Source: UBA4064 sp050179135
GTDB lineage: Bacteria > Desulfobacterota > Desulfobacteria > Desulfobacterales > Desulfatirhabdiaceae
Length of the DNA stretch: 51,812 nt
NCBI GenBank assembly: GCA_050179135.1
Contig: JBFXFK010000010.1
Coordinates: 1-51,812 of the forward strand
Direction: 5' to 3'
Numbering within the stretch: the stretch's first letter is position 1; every line of letters begins with the position of its first letter. A program made the translations under genes and the position numbers. The notes beneath the pieces are model-generated. The model worked only from the letters and a program-made list of their open reading frames with translations. It was not told the origin of the DNA and made no database searches. Below are positions 26,176 to 36,016 of the stretch, piece after piece.

Positions 26176-27306
26176 ATGTGTCGTTTGTTTGCCATCACCA
26201 GCGATGAGCCGCTTTCCCCCATGACGGCTCTGGAAGCACTGGATGTCATGCGGGAAGGTCATGACGGGTCTGGTGTGGGCCTTTTCCTGCGGGACTTGGG
26301 CGGGCCGTTTGAAGAAATGAAAGATGCCCCCATTCTGTCCGGTATTTTTACGGAAAAAGGGCTCAAGCGTCTGGATGCCTACATGATGAATATCGGCTTC
26401 ATGACCAAGTACAAACTGTCCATCAAGGTTCCCAAAATTCCGCCACCCGGTGTTCCCAAGCGGGATATCTATCTGATACGGGCCTATGAATATCCCGAAG
26501 AATGGGACAACCTGACGGAAGAACAGCGCTATGCCCGCCTGGTGGACATCCGGCTGGAGCTGCGGCGGATGGGCGAGGCCGAAGAGGACATGATTGTGTT
26601 TTCCTTCTGGCCGGATGTCATCATGATCAAGGAGATCGGCGATCCGCTTCAGATCGCAAGCCATCTGAAGCTGGACCGGAAGGATCTGAAAGCCCGGATC
26701 ATCATGGCCCAGGGTCGGCAGAACACCAATTACGCCATCAACCTGTATGCCTGTCATCCGTTTTTTCTTCAGGGGTTTTCCACCATGACAAATGGCGAGA
26801 ACACCGCCTTCATTCCCATCCGGGAATATCTCCAGAGCCGGGGATTTCCCGGATACACCGGGTATCAGTCCGATTCCGAGGTATTCACCCACATTCTGCA
26901 TTATACCATTGTAAAACTGGGCTTGGGTCTGGAAGGCTACAAGCATGTCATCACCCCGTTAAAAGACGGGGATATCGCCACGCATCCCAACTCCCGCCTG
27001 CTGCAGCAACTGAAACAGTCGTGCAGACGGCTCATCATCGATGGTCCCAACTGCGTCATCGGCAGCCTTCCCAACCACAGCCTGTTCATGGTTCAGGACC
27101 GGAAAAAACTTCGGCCCGGCGCGGTTGGCGGCAGGCCGGGAAAATTTGCCTTTTCCTCCGAGATCTGCGGCCTGGACGCCGCAATTCCGGACCGGGATAA
27201 AAGCCGGGATTTTCAGCCCATGCATCTGGATACCGTCATCGTCGCCCCAAACCGTCAGGAGATCACCCTATGCCGTCAAACGTCCCCATTAACCCCGCTA
27301 CATTAA
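26176..27306 (+). CDS. Glutamate synthase, stand-alone glutamine amidotransferase subunit
   Basis: A 376-residue class II glutamine amidotransferase. After removal of Met the catalytic Cys2 (MCRLFAIT) becomes the N-terminal nucleophile that releases ammonia from glutamine. GHDGSGVGLFLRDLGGPF and the C-terminal PGAVGGRPGKFAFSSE are consistent with the GltB amidotransferase domain, which in most bacteria is fused to the synthase core. The ATG at 26176 has AAGGAGA before it and is required by the Cys2 rule; open frame upstream is not used. It overlaps the next gene by 37 bases. Together with the next two genes it forms a split glutamate synthase of the archaeal/anaerobe type. Confidence 0.87.
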   Translation: MCRLFAITSDEPLSPMTALEALDVMREGHDGSGVGLFLRDLGGPFEEMKDAPILSGIFTEKGLKRLDAYMMNIGFMTKYKLSIKVPKIPPPGVPKRDIYLIRAYEYPEEWDNLTEEQRYARLVDIRLELRRMGEAEEDMIVFSFWPDVIMIKEIGDPLQIASHLKLDRKDLKARIIMAQGRQNTNYAINLYACHPFFLQGFSTMTNGENTAFIPIREYLQSRGFPGYTGYQSDSEVFTHILHYTIVKLGLGLEGYKHVITPLKDGDIATHPNSRLLQQLKQSCRRLIIDGPNCVIGSLPNHSLFMVQDRKKLRPGAVGGRPGKFAFSSEICGLDAAIPDRDKSRDFQPMHLDTVIVAPNRQEITLCRQTSPLTPLH

Positions 27307-28904
27307 GCATCAAGGATCTGCCCTGGCAGATCCTCTGGGATCAGAACAAATGTACATTGTGCGGCCAGTGTACGGCCGTGTGCCCGGTTCATGCCATCGA
27401 GCTGGGCGTTTTTCGCAAACGGACCGTGGATGCGTCCTGGGGCAAGGATGCCAAACCCGCCAGCACAACGAAGATTGTTTACGGCATCCGGCAAAAAACC
27501 GACCCGGCCCTGGCCTGCGTGGGATGCGCCACATGCACCCTGGTCTGTCCCAATGACGCCATCATGCCGGCCCGATCGGATGAGGCGGACAAACTCCGGT
27601 TTCATCGGGACCGCGGGGGCATGGCCAGAAACCGGGGCGGCCGGCGCAATGTTCCCGGAACCGTACTCGATCAGATCAAGTTTATCCGGATTTCCATGCT
27701 GACCGATCCGGCCCTGGATGCCGGACGGCATGAATTTGAAATCCGGACCCTTCTGGGCCGCATCCTGCCGCCAGAAGACAACCTGACATTCATCAGCCAG
27801 AATGGGTGGATACCGCCGGTTCGTGAAATCTATCCGCTGATGATCGGCGGCATGTCCTTTGGCGCCTTGTCGCCCAATATGTGGGAAGGCCTTCAGATGG
27901 GCGTCTCCTATCTGAACGAGGAGCTTTCCATGCCGGTCCGGATCTGCACCGGGGAGGGCGGATGCCCGCCCAGGCTGCTCAGGTCCCGCTTTCTGAAGTA
28001 TGTCATTCTTCAGATTGCCAGCGGTTATTTTGGATGGGATGAAATCATCCATGCGCTTCCGGACATGAAGGAAGACCCCTGCGCCATTGAAATCAAATAT
28101 GGCCAGGGCGCCAAGCCTGGGGACGGGGGGCTGTTGATGTGGTACAAGGTCAACAAACTGATTGCGGCCATCCGCGGGGTTCCCCAGGGGGTCAGTCTGC
28201 CCAGCCCGCCCACGCATCAGACCCAGTATTCCATCGAGGAATCCGTGGCCAAAATGATTCAGTCCATGTGCATGGCCTGGGGGTTTCGCGTCCCGGTCTA
28301 TCCCAAAATATCGGCCACTTCCACGGCTATGGCCGTCTTGAACAACCTGACCCGGAATCCCTTTGCCGGCGGACTGGCCATCGATGGCGAGGATGGTGGA
28401 ACCGGCGCGGCCTACAATGTGTCCATGAACCATATGGGCCATCCCATTGCCGCCAACATCCGGGACGCCTATCTGAATCTGGTTAAAATCGGAAAACAGA
28501 ATGAGCTCCCCCTGATGGCCGGCGGCGGTATCGGAAAAAGCGGAAACCTGGCCGCCAATGCGGCTGCCCTGATCATGCTGGGCGCCAGCGCGGTCCAGAT
28601 CGGCAAATATATCATGCAGGCGGCAGCCGGCTGTGTCGGTTCGGAATCGGATCGATGCAATATCTGCAATATCGGGCAATGTCCCAAGGGAATCACGTCA
28701 CAGGATCCCCGACTGTATCGCAGACTCGATCCGGAGGCGGTGGCTCAGCGCGTGGTGGATGTGTTTCTGAGCTTCGATACCGAACTGAAAAAAATTATCG
28801 CCCCCCTGGGCCGGTCCACCTCCCTTCCCATCGGCATGTCCGATGCGCTGGGCATCAATGACTATCATGTGGCCGACCGGCTGAAGATTCAGTATGTGGT
28901 TTGA
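27270..28904 (+). CDS. gltB: Glutamate synthase FMN domain subunit with N-terminal ferredoxin
   Basis: A 544-residue protein holding the synthase centre, where ammonia and 2-oxoglutarate are joined and reduced to glutamate. Residues 25-100 contain two 4Fe-4S motifs (CTLCGQCTAVCP and CVGCATCTLVCP). The FMN-binding barrel follows, with LMIGGMSFGALSPNMWEGL, then IDGEDGGTGAAYN and GGGIGKSGNLAANAAALIML. The 3Fe-4S loop CNICNIGQCPKGI lies near residue 470. A CAGGAG site stands before the ATG, within the end of the amidotransferase gene. The ferredoxin domain suggests that electrons arrive through Fe-S clusters and not only by direct NADPH reduction. Confidence 0.9.
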   Translation: MPSNVPINPATLSIKDLPWQILWDQNKCTLCGQCTAVCPVHAIELGVFRKRTVDASWGKDAKPASTTKIVYGIRQKTDPALACVGCATCTLVCPNDAIMPARSDEADKLRFHRDRGGMARNRGGRRNVPGTVLDQIKFIRISMLTDPALDAGRHEFEIRTLLGRILPPEDNLTFISQNGWIPPVREIYPLMIGGMSFGALSPNMWEGLQMGVSYLNEELSMPVRICTGEGGCPPRLLRSRFLKYVILQIASGYFGWDEIIHALPDMKEDPCAIEIKYGQGAKPGDGGLLMWYKVNKLIAAIRGVPQGVSLPSPPTHQTQYSIEESVAKMIQSMCMAWGFRVPVYPKISATSTAMAVLNNLTRNPFAGGLAIDGEDGGTGAAYNVSMNHMGHPIAANIRDAYLNLVKIGKQNELPLMAGGGIGKSGNLAANAAALIMLGASAVQIGKYIMQAAAGCVGSESDRCNICNIGQCPKGITSQDPRLYRRLDPEAVAQRVVDVFLSFDTELKKIIAPLGRSTSLPIGMSDALGINDYHVADRLKIQYVV

Positions 28905-28921
28905 GGGAGCAAGAAGAAATC

Positions 28922-31252
28922 ATGAACGATAAAACGACAATTACCATATCCGGAAAAATTGACGGGAACCGGATTCCCTCCCGCATTCTGGAAGAACGCA
29001 TTCAGGATGCCATTGAACAGGGGTGCCGGAATCTGGAAATCCGGGCAGTCGGCCAACACGGCATCGGCGGCAGGCTCTGGCGGGCCGGAACCGATCCGGT
29101 CCATATCAAGGTGACAGGTCCTTCGGGACAGCGTCTGGGATCACTGGGGTTTCCCAACACCAAAATCGAGGTGACCGGCCCGGCATCGGATGATGTGGGA
29201 TGGCTGAATGCCGGAGCCCACATCGTGATTCATGGCCATGCCGGCAACGGCGCTGCCAACGGCATGGCACAGGGCAAGGTGTTTGTCGCCGGCAACATCG
29301 GCGCCCGCGGAATGACCATGACCAAACACAATCCCCGTTTCGAACCGCCGGAACTCTGGATTCTGGGATCGGCCGGAGATTATTTTGGTGAATTCATGGC
29401 CGGCGGTGTTGCGGTGGTCTGCGGAATGAATCCGCAAAATCCCGAAAATGTTCTGGGATACAGACCCTTGGTGGGTATGGTCGGAGGCAAGGTGTTCTTC
29501 CGGGGGCCCCATGCCGGATTCAGTCAGGGCGATGCCAGAATGCGGCCCATCGATCCGGGGGAAATGGACTGGCTGACGACGCATCTGGAAATTTTTCTCA
29601 GACAGATCAACCGGTCCCATCTGTTTTCGGAGTTGTCAAGACCCGAATCCTGGCAGTTGCTGGTGGCCCGGACCCCTTCGGAAAAGATTGGCAGTGCCCG
29701 CCTGTCCATTTCTGCCTTCCGGTCCCAAAGCTGGGACCGGGAGCTGGGAAAAGGCGGTCTGGTCGGCGATCTGGTGGACCTGGACCGGAGCCCGATTCCG
29801 GTCGTGACTACGGGTCAGTTAAGACGCCATGTACCGGTCTGGGAAAACCGGAAATTCCGCTCCCCCTGTGAGGGAATCTGCCCATCCGGCATTCCGGTGC
29901 ATGACCGGTGGCGCCTGATCCGGGAAGGTCAGGTGGATGAAGCCGTCAATCTGGCGCTTCTGTACACGCCGTTTCCGGCCAGCGTATGCGGGTATCTGTG
30001 TCCCAATCTCTGCATGCAGACCTGCACCAAGCAGTCTGCCGGCATGCCTGCCGTGGATGTCACCCGTCTGGGACGGGCCAGTATTGCGGCAGCAATCCCG
30101 GAATTGCCGGAGATCACCGGCGTCAAAATCGCCATTATCGGCGGCGGACCCGCCGGGATCTCGGCGGCCTGGCAACTGCGGCTTCAGGGCCACCAACCCG
30201 TGGTTTTTGACATGTCCCGCAGTCTGGGCGGAAAACTGGAATCTGCCATTCCCAGGACCCGGATACCGGAAAATATCATTGCAGCCGAACTGGAACGGGT
30301 TCGTCAGGTCATCCCCCATGTGCACCTGGCACAGCGCCTGACCCGCGAAGACATGAATCGGATTCGGGTCGACCATCCGTTCATCATCATTGCCGCAGGC
30401 GCCCAAAAACCCCGGATGCTGAATGTTCCGGGTATCCAACGGGCGCTTTCGGCCCTGGATTTTCTGACACGGGCCAGATCCGGCGAAATGTCGCCGGGAA
30501 AATCAGTGGTCATCATCGGGGCCGGAAATGTGGGCTGTGACGTGGCAACCGAAGCCAGTCGTCTGGGTGCGGAAACCATCACCCTGATCGATGTGCAGGA
30601 ACCGGCTTCCTTTGGCAAGGAAAGAAAGGATGCCGAGGCTGTGGGCGCTGTTTTCCGGTGGCCCTGCTTTACCCGGGAAATTACGGAAAAAGGGGTCATG
30701 CTGACCACGGATGAAGAGATTCCGGCCGATACCGTGGTCATTTCCATCGGTGATGTTCCGGATCTGGATTTTCTGCCGGAAGATGTCATGACCGAACGCG
30801 GCTTTGTTACCGTCGATAAAACCGGTCAGACATCCGTACCCGAAATATTTGCCATCGGGGATGCAGTCAGGCCCGGGCTTCTGACCGATGCCATCGGGGC
30901 CGGAAGAACGGCCGCAACCACCATTATGGACCGGATCGCCGGGCGCACACCCAGCCGGGATGACCGCCCGATCATTGACAAAATGCGGGTATCCCTGGAA
31001 TATTACGATCCCCGAATCGTCGAATTCCGGGACATGGAATCCTGCGGGGATCAGTGCGCCTCATGTGGTTCCTGCCGGGATTGCGGCATTTGTGTGGCCA
31101 TATGCCCCGAGGCCGCAATCAGCCGGATGGCCCTGATCACCAGTGGTTATGAATACCGGGTGGATGACAACCGGTGCATCGGTTGCGGATTCTGCGCCAA
31201 TGCCTGTCCCTGCGGTGTATGGAATCTTGTGGAAAATTCGCCGCTGGAATGA
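28922..31252 (+). CDS. gltD: Glutamate synthase GXGXG domain fused to GltD-like oxidoreductase and ferredoxin
   Basis: A 776-residue fusion. Residues 1-245 are the GXGXG beta-helix domain that normally ends GltB (repeats such as GHAGNGAANGMAQGKVFVAG). About residues 300-700 form a GltD-type FAD/NAD(P)H oxidoreductase with an N-terminal Cys-rich cluster domain (CEGICPSGIPVHD, CGYLCPNLCMQTC), an FAD motif IAIIGGGPAGISAAWQL and a second nucleotide motif VVIIGAGNVGCDVA. The last 75 residues carry a two-cluster ferredoxin (CGICVAICPEA and CIGCGFCANACP). The start is the ATG at 28922; an in-frame TTG at 28901 is disregarded. It supplies electrons and the structural spine for the two preceding subunits. 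Confidence 0.88.
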   Translation: MNDKTTITISGKIDGNRIPSRILEERIQDAIEQGCRNLEIRAVGQHGIGGRLWRAGTDPVHIKVTGPSGQRLGSLGFPNTKIEVTGPASDDVGWLNAGAHIVIHGHAGNGAANGMAQGKVFVAGNIGARGMTMTKHNPRFEPPELWILGSAGDYFGEFMAGGVAVVCGMNPQNPENVLGYRPLVGMVGGKVFFRGPHAGFSQGDARMRPIDPGEMDWLTTHLEIFLRQINRSHLFSELSRPESWQLLVARTPSEKIGSARLSISAFRSQSWDRELGKGGLVGDLVDLDRSPIPVVTTGQLRRHVPVWENRKFRSPCEGICPSGIPVHDRWRLIREGQVDEAVNLALLYTPFPASVCGYLCPNLCMQTCTKQSAGMPAVDVTRLGRASIAAAIPELPEITGVKIAIIGGGPAGISAAWQLRLQGHQPVVFDMSRSLGGKLESAIPRTRIPENIIAAELERVRQVIPHVHLAQRLTREDMNRIRVDHPFIIIAAGAQKPRMLNVPGIQRALSALDFLTRARSGEMSPGKSVVIIGAGNVGCDVATEASRLGAETITLIDVQEPASFGKERKDAEAVGAVFRWPCFTREITEKGVMLTTDEEIPADTVVISIGDVPDLDFLPEDVMTERGFVTVDKTGQTSVPEIFAIGDAVRPGLLTDAIGAGRTAATTIMDRIAGRTPSRDDRPIIDKMRVSLEYYDPRIVEFRDMESCGDQCASCGSCRDCGICVAICPEAAISRMALITSGYEYRVDDNRCIGCGFCANACPCGVWNLVENSPLE

Positions 31253-31263
31253 TAGACATATAG

Positions 31264-31288
31264 GCTGAAGACTGAAGGTGGAAGGATG
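31264..31288. repeat. Short GGCTGAAG/GACTGAAG intergenic repeat
   Basis: GGCTGAAGACTGAAGGTGG sits in the 109-base gap before carA. The same heptad-like units appear at 6767-6810 (reverse orientation), 13966-13980, 41244-41273 and 46918-46942 (reverse), always between genes. Confidence 0.5.
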
Positions 31289-31361
31289 ATGGGTGATGGC
31301 TGATTTTGTGGAAAAACAGGTTTGTCGGGCTGCAGAAAGAGGGAAAAAAGGGTAACAACAT

Positions 31362-32501
31362 ATGAACGCTTTGCTTGCACTGGAAGATGGACGCACATTT
31401 CCCTGTAAAAGTTTCACCGGTCATGGTGAGGCATGGGGAGAAGCCGTATTCAACACCAGCATGACCGGATACCAGGAGGTGTTGACCGATCCCTCTTACC
31501 GGGGCCAGGTGGTTGCCATGACCTACCCGCTGATTGGAAATTACGGCGTCAATTCCGGGGATGTGGAGTCCGACCGGATTCAGGTGGCGGCATTTGTGGT
31601 CAAAGAATATCAGAAAACACCCAGCAATTACCGGTCCACCGGAACGCTGGCCGATTATCTTTGCAGCCAGGGGGTCATGGGTATCGAAGATCTGGATACA
31701 CGGGCCCTGACCCTGCATCTGAGAAATTCCGGCGCCATGCGCGTGTTTATTTCAACCCGGGACACTGATCCAGAATCCTGTGTTCTGAGAGCCAGGGCCA
31801 TTCCCAGCATGGTGGGCCAGGATCTGGCATCCCGGGTTTCATCCCCGCATCCCTATCGTTGGGAATCGGGAAAACCAGCCCCGCTGAAAACCCCGGATCA
31901 GGAGCTGAGCCGGCGTATCTGGCGGCGCCGAAATGAAAAAAAAGCTGTCGTGGCGTTTGATTATGGTATCAAATACAATATCCTGCGGCGCCTGGAATCG
32001 GTCGGTTGCGAAACCGTTGTTGTGCCGGCATCCACTCCCGCTTCCGTGGTCCGGGATATGCAGCCGGACGGCATTTTTCTGTCCAATGGGCCGGGGGACC
32101 CGGAGCCGGTTCAGTATGCCGTAAATACCATTCGGGATTTGATCGGATTTCGCCCCATGTTCGGCATCTGCCTGGGAATTCAACTGATCGGTCTGGCCTT
32201 GGGTGGCCGCACCTACAAACTGAAATTCGGACACCGGGGCGCCAACCAGCCGGTCAAGAACCTGGCCACCGGCCGGATTGAAATCACCTCCCAGAATCAT
32301 GGATTTGCCGTGGATATCGACACCCTGAATGCATCCGATGTCGAAATTACTCATATCAACCTCAATGACAATACCCTGGAGGGATTCCGGCACAGGCATC
32401 AGCCGGTATTTGCCGTTCAATACCATCCCGAGGCATCTCCAGGTCCCCATGACGCCCAGTATCTCTTTGACAGCTTCTGCCGCCTGATGGAAAATTACTG
32501 A
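31362..32501 (+). CDS. carA: Carbamoyl-phosphate synthase small (glutaminase) subunit
   Basis: A 379-residue class I glutamine amidotransferase that feeds ammonia to CarB for arginine and pyrimidine synthesis. The N-terminal domain shows FNTSMTGYQEVLTDPSYRGQ. The amidotransferase half holds the catalytic Cys in MFGICLGIQLIGLALGG and the His-Glu pair in QYHPEASPGPHDA. The length matches CarA (about 380). The ribosome site is weak (AAAGGG ten bases upstream). It follows the glutamate synthase genes after 109 bases and precedes carB by 206 bases, a gap largely filled by the hairpin element. Confidence 0.95.
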   Translation: MNALLALEDGRTFPCKSFTGHGEAWGEAVFNTSMTGYQEVLTDPSYRGQVVAMTYPLIGNYGVNSGDVESDRIQVAAFVVKEYQKTPSNYRSTGTLADYLCSQGVMGIEDLDTRALTLHLRNSGAMRVFISTRDTDPESCVLRARAIPSMVGQDLASRVSSPHPYRWESGKPAPLKTPDQELSRRIWRRRNEKKAVVAFDYGIKYNILRRLESVGCETVVVPASTPASVVRDMQPDGIFLSNGPGDPEPVQYAVNTIRDLIGFRPMFGICLGIQLIGLALGGRTYKLKFGHRGANQPVKNLATGRIEITSQNHGFAVDIDTLNASDVEITHINLNDNTLEGFRHRHQPVFAVQYHPEASPGPHDAQYLFDSFCRLMENY

Positions 32502-32502
32502 T

Positions 32503-32637
32503 ATATCGCTTTCAAGATAAAGATTTTGGGTGCGTTATCGGTCGGGGATGGCCGAGGGGTTTTTCAAGGCGCCAGCCGCTAAAAGGCCTATCCCCTCCCT
32601 GCTGCCTTCCCAAAATCATTATCTTAAAAGCGATATC
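32503..32637 (+). ncRNA. Structured leader-like element, copy 2 (between carA and carB)
   Basis: It begins one base after the carA stop codon. The outer arms TATATCGCTTTCAAGATAAA plus GATTTTGGG (to 32530) and the right arm from CCCAAAATC (from 32609) to GCGATATCG pair over nearly 30 positions. An inner stem joins GGGGATGGCC (32544-32553) to GGCCTATCCCC (32585-32595). The loop is about 25 bases longer than in the copy at 26024-26133. The element ends about 70 bases before the carB start, so it would be in the carA-carB intercistronic RNA. Confidence 0.5.
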
Positions 32638-32707
32638 GTCCTTTCACTTTTTGCCGCTTTCTGATAAAATCAGTTGAAATAAATCGTCATTCCGGAGCAA
32701 CATTTCT

Positions 32708-35700
32708 ATGCCCAAACGTACGGACATTCATTCCATTTTAATTATCGGCGCCGGCCCCATCATCATCAGTCAGGGCTGTGAATTTGACTATTCCGGAACT
32801 CAGGCATGCAAGGCCCTGAAAGAAGAAGGATACCGGGTCATTTTGATCAACAGCAACCCGGCGACCATCATGACCGATCCGGAAATGGCCGATCGAACCT
32901 ATATCGAGCCGATCACGCCCGAAGCCGTTGCCAAAATCATTGAAAAAGAACGTCCGGATGCGCTTCTCCCCACGCTGGGTGGACAAACCGGCCTGAACAC
33001 GGCCGTAGAGGTGGCCAGGCAGGGTGTTCTGGAAAAATATGGTGTCGAGCTCATCGGCGCCAACATTGCTTCCATCAAAAAAGCAGAAGACCGGGATTTG
33101 TTCCGGCAGGCCATGGATCGCATTGGTCTGCGCATTCCCAGAAGCGGAATTGCCACCGATCTGGACCAATGCAGAAATATTGTTGCAGAAATCGGATATC
33201 CCATCATCATCCGCCCCAGTTTTACGTTGGGTGGCACCGGCGGCGGTGTGGCCTACAATGCCGATGACCTCGAACAGATTGCCAGGTCCGGTCTGGATGC
33301 CAGCCTGATCGGTCAGATCATGCTGGAAGAATCGGTTCTGGGCTGGAAAGAATATGAGCTGGAAGTCATGCGGGACAATCATGACAATGTGGTCATCATC
33401 TGCTCCATCGAAAATCTGGATCCCATGGGTGTTCATACCGGAGACAGCATTACGGTGGCGCCGGCCCAGACTCTGACAGATCGCGAATACCAGAAAATGC
33501 GCAACGCATCCATTGCCATCATGCGCGAAATCGGCGTGGATACAGGCGGCTCCAATGTTCAATTCGCCATTCATCCGGGTACGGGTGAAATGGTGGTGGT
33601 CGAGATGAACCCGCGGGTTTCCCGAAGCTCGGCTCTGGCGTCAAAGGCCACGGGCTATCCCATTGCCAAAATTGCCGCCAAGCTGGCTGTCGGCTATACC
33701 CTGGATGAAATTCCAAATGACATTACGGGTGAAACCATGGCATCCTTTGAACCCACGCTGGATTACTGCGTGGTGAAGATACCCCGGTGGACATTTGAGA
33801 AATTTCCGGAAACAAAGGATTTTCTGACCACCGCCATGAAATCCGTGGGAGAAACCATGGCCATCGGGCGGACATTCAAGGAAGCCCTTCAAAAAGGTCT
33901 TCGGTCTCTGGAAATCGGCCGGTACGGCCTGGGCGCTGACGGAAAGGACATTCTGCCCGACAGGATTGAAATCGAGCAGAATCTGGCCACGCCCAATTCC
34001 CAGCGAATCTTTTATCTGCGATATGCGTTGATTGCCGGAATGTCCATTTCTGAAATCCACGATCTGACTCAAGTCGATCCCTGGTTTCTGGATCAGATTC
34101 AGCAGATTGTGACCATGGAGCAACAGATCCGGATTGCGGGCCGCGCCATGCCATCCGACGTGTTTCAAAAGGCCAAGTCATTCGGATTTTCGGATATTCA
34201 GATTGCGGCATTGACCGGTTCTACGGCTGATATTGTCAGACAGCGGCGAAAGGAACTGGGAATACTGCCCGTGTATAAGCTGGTTGATACCTGTGCGGCG
34301 GAATTTCAGGCGGCGACACCCTATTATTACTCGACCTATGAAACCGAAAACGAGGCCCGGGTGTCTGATCGTCGCAAGGTCATGATTCTGGGTGGGGGAC
34401 CCAACCGGATCGGTCAGGGAATCGAGTTTGACTACTGCTGCGTCCATGCGTCCTTTGCCCTTCGGGAACTGGGCATCGAAAGCATCATGGTCAACAGCAA
34501 CCCGGAAACCGTCAGTACGGATTATGACACATCCGACAAACTCTATTTTGAGCCGCTGACCTTTGAAGATGTCATGCACATTGTCGAGACAGAAAAACCC
34601 GAGGGCCTCATTGTCCAGTTTGGCGGACAGACCCCCCTGAACCTGTCAACCGCCCTGCACCGGGAAGGTGTCCGCATTCTGGGCACTCAGCCCGAAAGCA
34701 TTGACATGGCCGAAGACCGGAAACTGTTTCAGGCCATGCTGAAAAAACTGGGGCTGGTTCAGCCGGAAAACGGCACAGCGGCATCCATATCCGAAGCCAT
34801 TGAGGTCGCAGACAGAATTGGTTATCCGGTGGTGGTTCGGCCCTCGTATGTGTTGGGCGGGCGCGCCATGAAAATTGTGTATGAAAAAAAGGCCCTGGAA
34901 AATTTCACCCGGATTGCCATTGCCGCATCTCCGGACCATCCGGTTCTGATAGACCGGTTTCTGGAAGATGCCATCGAAGTGGATGTGGATGCCATTTCCG
35001 ACGGGAATACCACCGTCATTGGCGGCATCATGGAGCATATCGAGGAAGCCGGCATTCATTCCGGAGATTCGGCATGCGTCCTGCCCCCTTTCAGCCTCAA
35101 ACCGGCCATGATTCAGGAGATTGTCCGGGCAACCAAAGCCATGGCCCTTGAGTTGAATGTCCTGGGGCTGATGAATGTTCAGTATGCGGTAAAATCGGAC
35201 CGATTGTATGTTCTGGAAGTCAATCCCCGGGCATCCCGAACCATTCCCTTTGTCAGCAAGGCGACCGGCGTGCCATTGGCCAAACTGGCCACCAAAATCA
35301 TGATGGGTAAAACCCTGGCTGAGCTGGGCTTTATATCGGAACAGGTTCCCAATCATGTTTCCGTCAAGGAGGCTGTTCTGCCCTTCAACCGCTTTCCGGA
35401 TGTGGACATCCTTCTGGGACCGGAAATGAAATCGACCGGAGAGGTCATGGGTATTGCCGGCGATTTCGGCTTGGCCTATGCCAAGGCCCAGTCCGCCGCC
35501 GGCCAGAATCTGCCGCTGAAAGGCTCGGTATTCATCAGTGTAACGGATCGGGACAAACCGGCTGCCCTGAACATGGCCAAGCAGTTTGTCGAGATGGGCT
35601 TTCGCATTCTTTCAACAGAAGGCACCTGCACCTGGTTTCATGAGCATGGTATTGGCAGTTGCATCATCAACAAGGTGTCCATGGGAAGACCCCATGTTCT

Positions 35701-35916
35701 GGATGCCATAAAAAATCGGGAAATTCAGTTGATCATCAACACGGCATCCGGTAATGAGACCAGGCAGGACGGTTATTTATTGCGTCGGGCCGCGATTAAA
35801 TATAACATTCCCTATGCCACAACCCTGGCCGGAGCCAATGCCATCGGAAAAGGCATCGGGGCCATGATTCATCAGGAGCTGTCTGTCAACTCCCTGCAGG
35901 AGATATCCGGACAACA
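32708..35916 (+). CDS. carB: Carbamoyl-phosphate synthase large subunit (3' end lost in assembly gap)
   Basis: About 1069 residues are visible, close to the usual 1070-1080, so only a few codons are missing. Two homologous ATP-grasp halves are clear: the first opens ILIIGAGPIIISQGCEFDYS and the second VMILGGGPNRIGQGIEFDYC, and each repeats the ATP-binding glycine loop (SFTLGGTGGG and SYVLGGRAMK). The C-terminal MGS-like allosteric domain is seen in GSVFISVTDRDKPAAL. It makes carbamoyl phosphate with CarA. A run of 100 N begins at 35917, and the frame that continues across it into purF is an artefact. The start ATG has a GGAGCAA site upstream. Confidence 0.95.
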
Positions 35917-36016
35917 NNNNNNNNNNNNNNNNNNNNNNNNNNNNNNNNNNNNNNNNNNNNNNNNNNNNNNNNNNNNNNNNNNNNNNNNNNNNNNNNNNNN
36001 NNNNNNNNNNNNNNNN
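35917..36016. other. Assembly gap (100 N)
   Basis: Exactly 100 ambiguous bases. A round number like this usually marks a scaffold join of unknown true length. It removes the end of carB, the start of purF and anything between them. Confidence 0.99.

Noticed and set aside
27303..28679. Long minus-strand frame of 458 codons opposite the glutamate synthase FMN subunit
   Set aside because: It is a shadow of a conserved gene with high GC at third positions; its residues show no family pattern.
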